DNA of 56,131 nucleotides, from assembly GCA_017473955.1 (NCBI GenBank), contig JAFUIK010000033.1, positions 1 through 56,131 of the forward strand, given 5' to 3'. The stretch is from Ruminococcus sp. (GTDB lineage Bacteria > Bacillota > Clostridia > Oscillospirales > Acutalibacteraceae). Positions 51,815 through 56,131 of the stretch are shown one piece after another. Each line of letters starts with the position of its first letter. Within the stretch, counting starts at the first letter, position 1. Below the pieces are notes generated by a model. That model searched no databases and was not told where the DNA came from. It saw nothing but the letters and a program-made list of their open reading frames with translations. Both the position numbers and the translations under genes were made by a program.

Positions 51815-52174
51815 AAAAGCATTGCTTATAAACATTTCAACGATGCTATGGCGTTTCGTTATTTGTAAAAAATTTGCGATTTAACTATGTTTTCAAGCGG
51901 AGTTTATCCGTAACATAAGTATATGTTGTACTTCAAACAGATTAGCTGTAAAGCTCAATAAAGCACGTAGAAATCTTAACACTTTATCCATACACAACCG
52001 ATTCACAACAACAGCAGTATAGTAAAAACAATTCAAAACAAAACTAACAAACAGTAAACAAAAACAGAGTATAGATGCAACAAGATATCTATACTCTGTT
52101 TTGTTTTGCTTTATTCTATCCTATTTTTAATCATTTAAGGTTACAAGCTAATATCCGCATTTGGATGGATTTTG
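51815..52174. other. Gene-free region right of the element
   Basis: About 360 nt, AT-rich. Contains the terminator at 52062-52101 and nothing else I can support. Confidence 0.5.
52062..52101. terminator. Bidirectional terminator after the dockerin protein
   Basis: AAACAGAGTATAGAT pairs perfectly with ATCTATACTCTGTTT (15 bp), with T-rich sequence on both sides. Confidence 0.88.
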
Positions 52175-54733
52175 TTATGACTCAGTGACAAAAATCTCTC
52201 CTATATTGTACGGATTGTCATAATGAGCCAAATATAGCTGAATAGCAGTTGCATCAATTATATTTAAACCATCGTTATTTACGTCGGCTGCCTGCTCGTC
52301 AAAAGTAGTTATTGAGAGATTTGCGAGTTTTTGCTGTATTGTAGTAGCGTCGATTATGTTTACTGTACCGTCGCTGTTAGCATCGCCAATCACATATCCT
52401 GTTTTGTTATCGTCAACAGTAGGCTCTTCTGTTGGTACTACAGTTGGAGTTGCTGTTGGAGCTATAGTAGGAGCTTCTGTTGGAGCTACAGTAGGTTCGG
52501 TGCTTTCTTCGGTTGGAAATTCTTCAGGTTCGATAACTTCAGGAGCAGTTATGGTAGTTCGGCTGATTTCTTCACCGCATACTGCACAATACTTAACTAA
52601 CTCATAACTTGCTACATTCGTACAATCGGCATCATTTTCAAATATCTTTGCACTTACAAGGCTAGTATGCTGACAGCTTTCTAATGAAGAATTAGAAGAA
52701 GTAGAAATACTCCAACCACTTGTAGATGTCATATCAGGTGAAGAGAAGATGATGTAGCTAGAGTTCTTGATTGCCTCTGTAGATAATACAACGCTTCCAC
52801 TGTAGTTAATATTTACTGTCTGACCTGTTTTTACCGATGTGCTTGATGTTAAAGTTTTTTGACCACTTGAAGAAGATGAGTTACCCATACCACGCTGACC
52901 TAATGCAAGCAAGGTAGCACCATTTATAGTCATTGTACCGTCGTGGTCTAAAGGTTCTCCGTCACCGGAAGTTGCACCCCAAACTACAATCTTACCTCCT
53001 AAGAAGTTCAATGCTCCGTTGGAGTCAACACCGTCTGAGTTAGCATTAACTACTATATCTCCACCATAGATGTTAATACTGTACGCGTTGGTGGTTGTTG
53101 TTCCAGAATGATTGCCTCCCATACCTGGTCTGTTACCGCCTGGGTTGAAACCTATGTTATTATCCGTTGAATCGGAACCGCCTGCGGCATTGATACCGTC
53201 ATCGCTGGCAGTTACACGGATTGTACCATCATAAATATTTACTGTACCTGCTTCGAGACCTTCGTATGAGGCTTTTACATTGATAATTGGAAGTCCTGTT
53301 GTGCTACCTTCGGTTCCAACGTCAAGTGTGGTATCTGCATGGACTCCGTCATCACCTGTATATATAACAAAATAACCGCCTGTAATGTTAATATATGCAT
53401 CTGAATGAACTGCATCGTCAGCACAGTTGAGATAGAATCTACCACCACTGATATTAAGAGTACAAGAGCACTCAGATGTGTCAGTTGTATCGTCAGAATT
53501 TACGGATGATTTAAGACCCTTGCAACTCTCTGTGTCGGAATTGAAGTCAGAATCATTATAGCCGTCGCCTGTTTTGATACTAAACTCACCGCCCGTGATA
53601 GTAATCTGTTGATTCGCCTGAATACCATCAGAGCCTGCGACGATACAGATATTGCCGCCTGTTATCTCAATTACAGCACTTGCACCAAGGGTTGCATCTA
53701 CTGTATCAGGGTCAGAGCGAATACCATCGCCTTGACTTACAACATTAATCACACCTGAATTGATAGTAAGAGTGTTGTCGCTTGAAATACCATGGTCAAC
53801 AGAGGTTACGTTGAGATTGACATCTTTTATAGTCAGACTACCGTATTCAGCCACCTTAATACCGTTTTTGGAATTACTGATTACATTAAGAGTGCCTGTA
53901 CCACAAATAGTAATCTGTGCTGCTGATTTTCCTTTAATAACAGCAGACTCGGCATATTCAGGATTAGTGGTATTCACAGTGCCGGCTGAACCATATAAAT
54001 CCTCATTATTTAATTCACAGTCACTTAATGTGTTGGTAAACCCACTAGGATTTACAATATCTACAGTTGTTGTAGAATCTTTCTTCACAGTTATTGGTGC
54101 TGTAAATGATGAACAAAGGTCAAGACCTGCTAAAATCAGCTCGGCTTTGCCTGTTGCTTCTTTCTTTACGGAAATAGACATATCTGAGGAGTTGCCATAA
54201 AATACATAACTGCCACCTTTTTTCTTGATTGCAACGTTTATAGAATATGCGTCTGTGTTAGCATAAACAGCATTTCCGTCTTCATCATATTCTACAGGAA
54301 GATTATAGGTAGAATCACCAACGAGATATTCCTCGTCTGCCATATTGATTCCGGCTATCTCGTACTTATCATCTCCACCCTCATATACTGTAAGTGTATC
54401 GTTGTTGAAATAAAATGTAGTGTAGTTCAACGGAATCTGTACGCTTACACTTGAAGATGCAGTATTTACCACGGCATCTACCGTAGTTTGCTCATTTGTA
54501 ATCGCACTCACACGAGCCACATTGTTTTTGATTGAAACAGTTGCTAATGACTCATCTAACACAACAGATTCAATTTCTTGGCTTGAGGTAATTACCGCAG
54601 AAGTATTACCCTTCATATCAACTCTTACGCTAGCGTCATTTGCGTCCGCATACACACAAAACGGAATTACAGTTAAAAGCAAACAAAGTGTAAGAATAAT
54701 GGATAGTACTTTACTGATTTTTTTCATTTTCAT
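52175..54733 (-). CDS. Secreted Cthe_2159-like beta-helix protein with dockerin
   Basis: An 852-aa extracellular protein. Signal peptide 1-30 (CVYA/DAND). A first beta-rich part is followed by repeats of the Cthe_2159 carbohydrate-binding type: GSLTIKDVNLNVTSVDHGIS, GGNICIVAGSDGIQANQQIT, GGYFVIYTGDDGVHAD and so on, the DDGVHAD-like words marking calcium-binding beta-helix turns. A PT-rich linker (about 745-785) leads to a dockerin: GDANSDGTVNIIDATTIQQ and ADVNNDGLNIIDATAIQLYL. It probably docks onto a scaffoldin and binds acidic polysaccharide. ATG at 54733 after GAAAGG; a further ATG two codons on is possible. Confidence 0.88.
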   Translation of the reverse strand: MKMKKISKVLSIILTLCLLLTVIPFCVYADANDASVRVDMKGNTSAVITSSQEIESVVLDESLATVSIKNNVARVSAITNEQTTVDAVVNTASSSVSVQIPLNYTTFYFNNDTLTVYEGGDDKYEIAGINMADEEYLVGDSTYNLPVEYDEDGNAVYANTDAYSINVAIKKKGGSYVFYGNSSDMSISVKKEATGKAELILAGLDLCSSFTAPITVKKDSTTTVDIVNPSGFTNTLSDCELNNEDLYGSAGTVNTTNPEYAESAVIKGKSAAQITICGTGTLNVISNSKNGIKVAEYGSLTIKDVNLNVTSVDHGISSDNTLTINSGVINVVSQGDGIRSDPDTVDATLGASAVIEITGGNICIVAGSDGIQANQQITITGGEFSIKTGDGYNDSDFNSDTESCKGLKSSVNSDDTTDTSECSCTLNISGGRFYLNCADDAVHSDAYINITGGYFVIYTGDDGVHADTTLDVGTEGSTTGLPIINVKASYEGLEAGTVNIYDGTIRVTASDDGINAAGGSDSTDNNIGFNPGGNRPGMGGNHSGTTTTNAYSINIYGGDIVVNANSDGVDSNGALNFLGGKIVVWGATSGDGEPLDHDGTMTINGATLLALGQRGMGNSSSSSGQKTLTSSTSVKTGQTVNINYSGSVVLSTEAIKNSSYIIFSSPDMTSTSGWSISTSSNSSLESCQHTSLVSAKIFENDADCTNVASYELVKYCAVCGEEISRTTITAPEVIEPEEFPTEESTEPTVAPTEAPTIAPTATPTVVPTEEPTVDDNKTGYVIGDANSDGTVNIIDATTIQQKLANLSITTFDEQAADVNNDGLNIIDATAIQLYLAHYDNPYNIGEIFVTES

Positions 54734-54836
54734 CAACCTTTCTTTTTTAAGTATTTGTATTTATGAAAAAGACTCTAAACCTTTTACTTTTTTATAGTCA
54801 ATTTAAAAAATACGCCAAATATAAAAATTATTGCTT

Positions 54837-56131
54837 TTAACTGGCTTCAAATTCGCCCGTTTCAGAGCCTACTGTAATTGAATACATTTCACCTTTTACA
54901 AGCTCAGGAGTTGAGATAATAACCACAGCAAACTCAAGTTCAGGCTTGTGGGAAACAATGGTGTTGCCGTCTGAATCTGTTAGTGTGATTTGAGTTTCGG
55001 CAGCCTGATTTCCTACGCTCAGTGCAATAACTCCTTGGTTTGAATCGCTAAAGCTTTGTGCCATCATAGTGGAACCTGTACCGATAAATGTACCGCCTGT
55101 TATGACAGCAGTTTTATCATAGTCAAGGGTTGCAGTGTCACCTTGTGTCGGACCTGTTACAGTTGTGTATCCGCCTGATATTTCCAAAGTGCCATTTGCA
55201 TCCACGCCGTCACCCGAAGAATTAATATAAAGAGTTCCACCTGATATTTTTATACTACCATTAGAGTTAGTAGACATTCCACCACCATTTGGGCCACCGC
55301 CGTGTCCTCCCATAGTGTCTGGTCCTCCACCAAACATACCATCACGACCGCCCGTAGTACCGCTTTGATCATTACCGCCTGCCGCATTAAGTCCGTCATC
55401 GCTTGCTTTGAGTTTTATATTTCCGCCTTGCACATTAATATTCAAGGCTTCAAGACCTTCGTAGCTCTCAGAAATATTAATTTTGCCATAGGTTACTGTC
55501 AGGGTTTCCTCTGCGTGAACAGCATCATCACCACTGGCGATATTAAACGTACCGCCGTTAATTGTTAGTGATGTATCAGAGTGAATAGAGTCATCGGCTG
55601 AATTTATGGTAATATTACCACCTGATATTAAAAGATTGCTTACAGCTTTAAGCCCTTTCATACTGGTACTGTCTTCTTCGGTTTCGGTGTTTTGCATATC
55701 TTCAGGTCTCATTCCTCCATGTCTGCCATCGCCCATAAATCCACCAAAGGAATCTGATTGTTCTTTTGTTCCATTTTCACTTCCACCGCCGACAAGCAAA
55801 TCTATTGTGCCGTCTTCGATCTGCATATAGGCACCAGATGATATTCCGTCACCCTCAGCCTCTGCATTAATATTTCCGCTTGAAATATAAACAAAGCCCT
55901 TTGATGCATCGTCGTTATTTTCGCAGTGAACAGCATCCTTGCCTGCATCTATGTTTAGTGTTGCGTTTGCAAGTCGCACACTATCATTTGCATCAAAACC
56001 GTGAGATGCTGAATTTACCGTATAAGATCCGCCTGTTATCACTAAATCATCCTTACAGACTATGCCATGTCCGGCAGGAGAAGTAACTGCAAGTGAACCT
56101 TTTCCGTTCATTGTTAAATCCTGTTTTGAAA
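54837..56131 (-). CDS. Cthe_2159-like beta-helix protein, 5' end outside window
   Basis: At least 431 codons; the frame is open to the window edge (SKQDLT precedes the first ATG at 56111), so the gene starts beyond it. It carries the same repeats as its neighbour: GGSYTVNSASHGFDANDSVR, GGTFNIASGDDAVHAEETLT and YEGLEALNINVQGGNIKLKA, with a Gly/Met-rich loop (MFGGGPDTMGGHGGGPNGGG). No dockerin is present; it ends in a short beta domain (VKGEMYSITVGSETGEFEAS). Probably a cell-surface or secreted polysaccharide-binding paralogue in tandem with 52175-54733. Confidence 0.85.
   Translation of the reverse strand, partial: SKQDLTMNGKGSLAVTSPAGHGIVCKDDLVITGGSYTVNSASHGFDANDSVRLANATLNIDAGKDAVHCENNDDASKGFVYISSGNINAEAEGDGISSGAYMQIEDGTIDLLVGGGSENGTKEQSDSFGGFMGDGRHGGMRPEDMQNTETEEDSTSMKGLKAVSNLLISGGNITINSADDSIHSDTSLTINGGTFNIASGDDAVHAEETLTVTYGKINISESYEGLEALNINVQGGNIKLKASDDGLNAAGGNDQSGTTGGRDGMFGGGPDTMGGHGGGPNGGGMSTNSNGSIKISGGTLYINSSGDGVDANGTLEISGGYTTVTGPTQGDTATLDYDKTAVITGGTFIGTGSTMMAQSFSDSNQGVIALSVGNQAAETQITLTDSDGNTIVSHKPELEFAVVIISTPELVKGEMYSITVGSETGEFEAS

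Noticed and set aside
52331-52607. Plus-strand frames rich in Ser/Tyr/Trp or Val/Gly opposite the PT linker
   Set aside because: Reverse readings of the PT-rich linker repeats.

Overview
The window looks like a chromosomal segment of an anaerobic, spore-forming, starch-degrading member of the Ruminococcaceae/Oscillospiraceae, near Ruminococcus bromii in style. The evidence is a sporulation sigma factor (SigG), a T-box-controlled alaS, a secreted GH13 amylase carrying CBM26 modules and a dockerin, a second dockerin protein, PT-rich linkers and many consensus sigma-A promoters with 17-nt spacers. This is inference from gene content; I ran no database search.

Layout. 1-10.9 kb is a minus-strand housekeeping block: a partial DUF512 radical-SAM gene, the yceD-rpmF pair, alaS behind a T-box, a U32-family RNA hydroxylation gene coupled to mltG, 5-formyl-THF cyclo-ligase, a frameshifted DJ-1 gene, a DUF2156 gene, and thymidylate kinase with thyX. 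11-14.2 kb (plus) holds small membrane proteins and a split chromate-type transporter. 14.2-17.3 kb (minus) holds sigG, whose ribosome-binding site lies inside a hairpin, then rmuC and an S1-domain gene. 17.5-19.1 kb has a cyclophilin lipoprotein and a HAD phosphatase. 19.2-23.5 kb is potABCD polyamine uptake (minus). 24.0-27.4 kb is the dockerin amylase. 27.7-32.9 kb is a cell-surface polymer cluster: a TagGH-like exporter, a LicD fusion, TarI and TarJ. 32.9-33.6 kb is a strongly promoted RNA locus ending in tRNA-Leu(CAG), preceded by a structured leader and two tRNA-Leu-like fragments.

33.6-51.8 kb is an integrated mobilizable element just downstream of the tRNA. It has MobA/MobC, a candidate oriT and a serine recombinase that now carries an in-frame stop. 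A 34-bp imperfect direct repeat (31/34) brackets it. It has no type IV secretion genes, so it would rely on a helper for transfer. Its cargo looks defence-like: a HEPN-motif protein; an MmeI-like restriction-methyltransferase whose stop overlaps the start of a nucleotide-cyclase-fold gene, followed by DUF2971; a complete retron (promoter, msr-msd RNA with perfect 16-bp a1/a2 arms, reverse transcriptase, small HTH gene); and a plus-strand cluster of unknown genes with a WYL regulator abutting a uracil-DNA-glycosylase-like protein.

52.2-56.1 kb returns to the core genome with two large secreted, Cthe_2159-like beta-helix proteins, one with a dockerin, the other cut by the window end.

The most interesting items are the retron and its unassigned effector, the restriction-enzyme/cyclase coupling, the WYL/UDG-like module, the sigG leader hairpin and the RNA locus upstream of tRNA-Leu.
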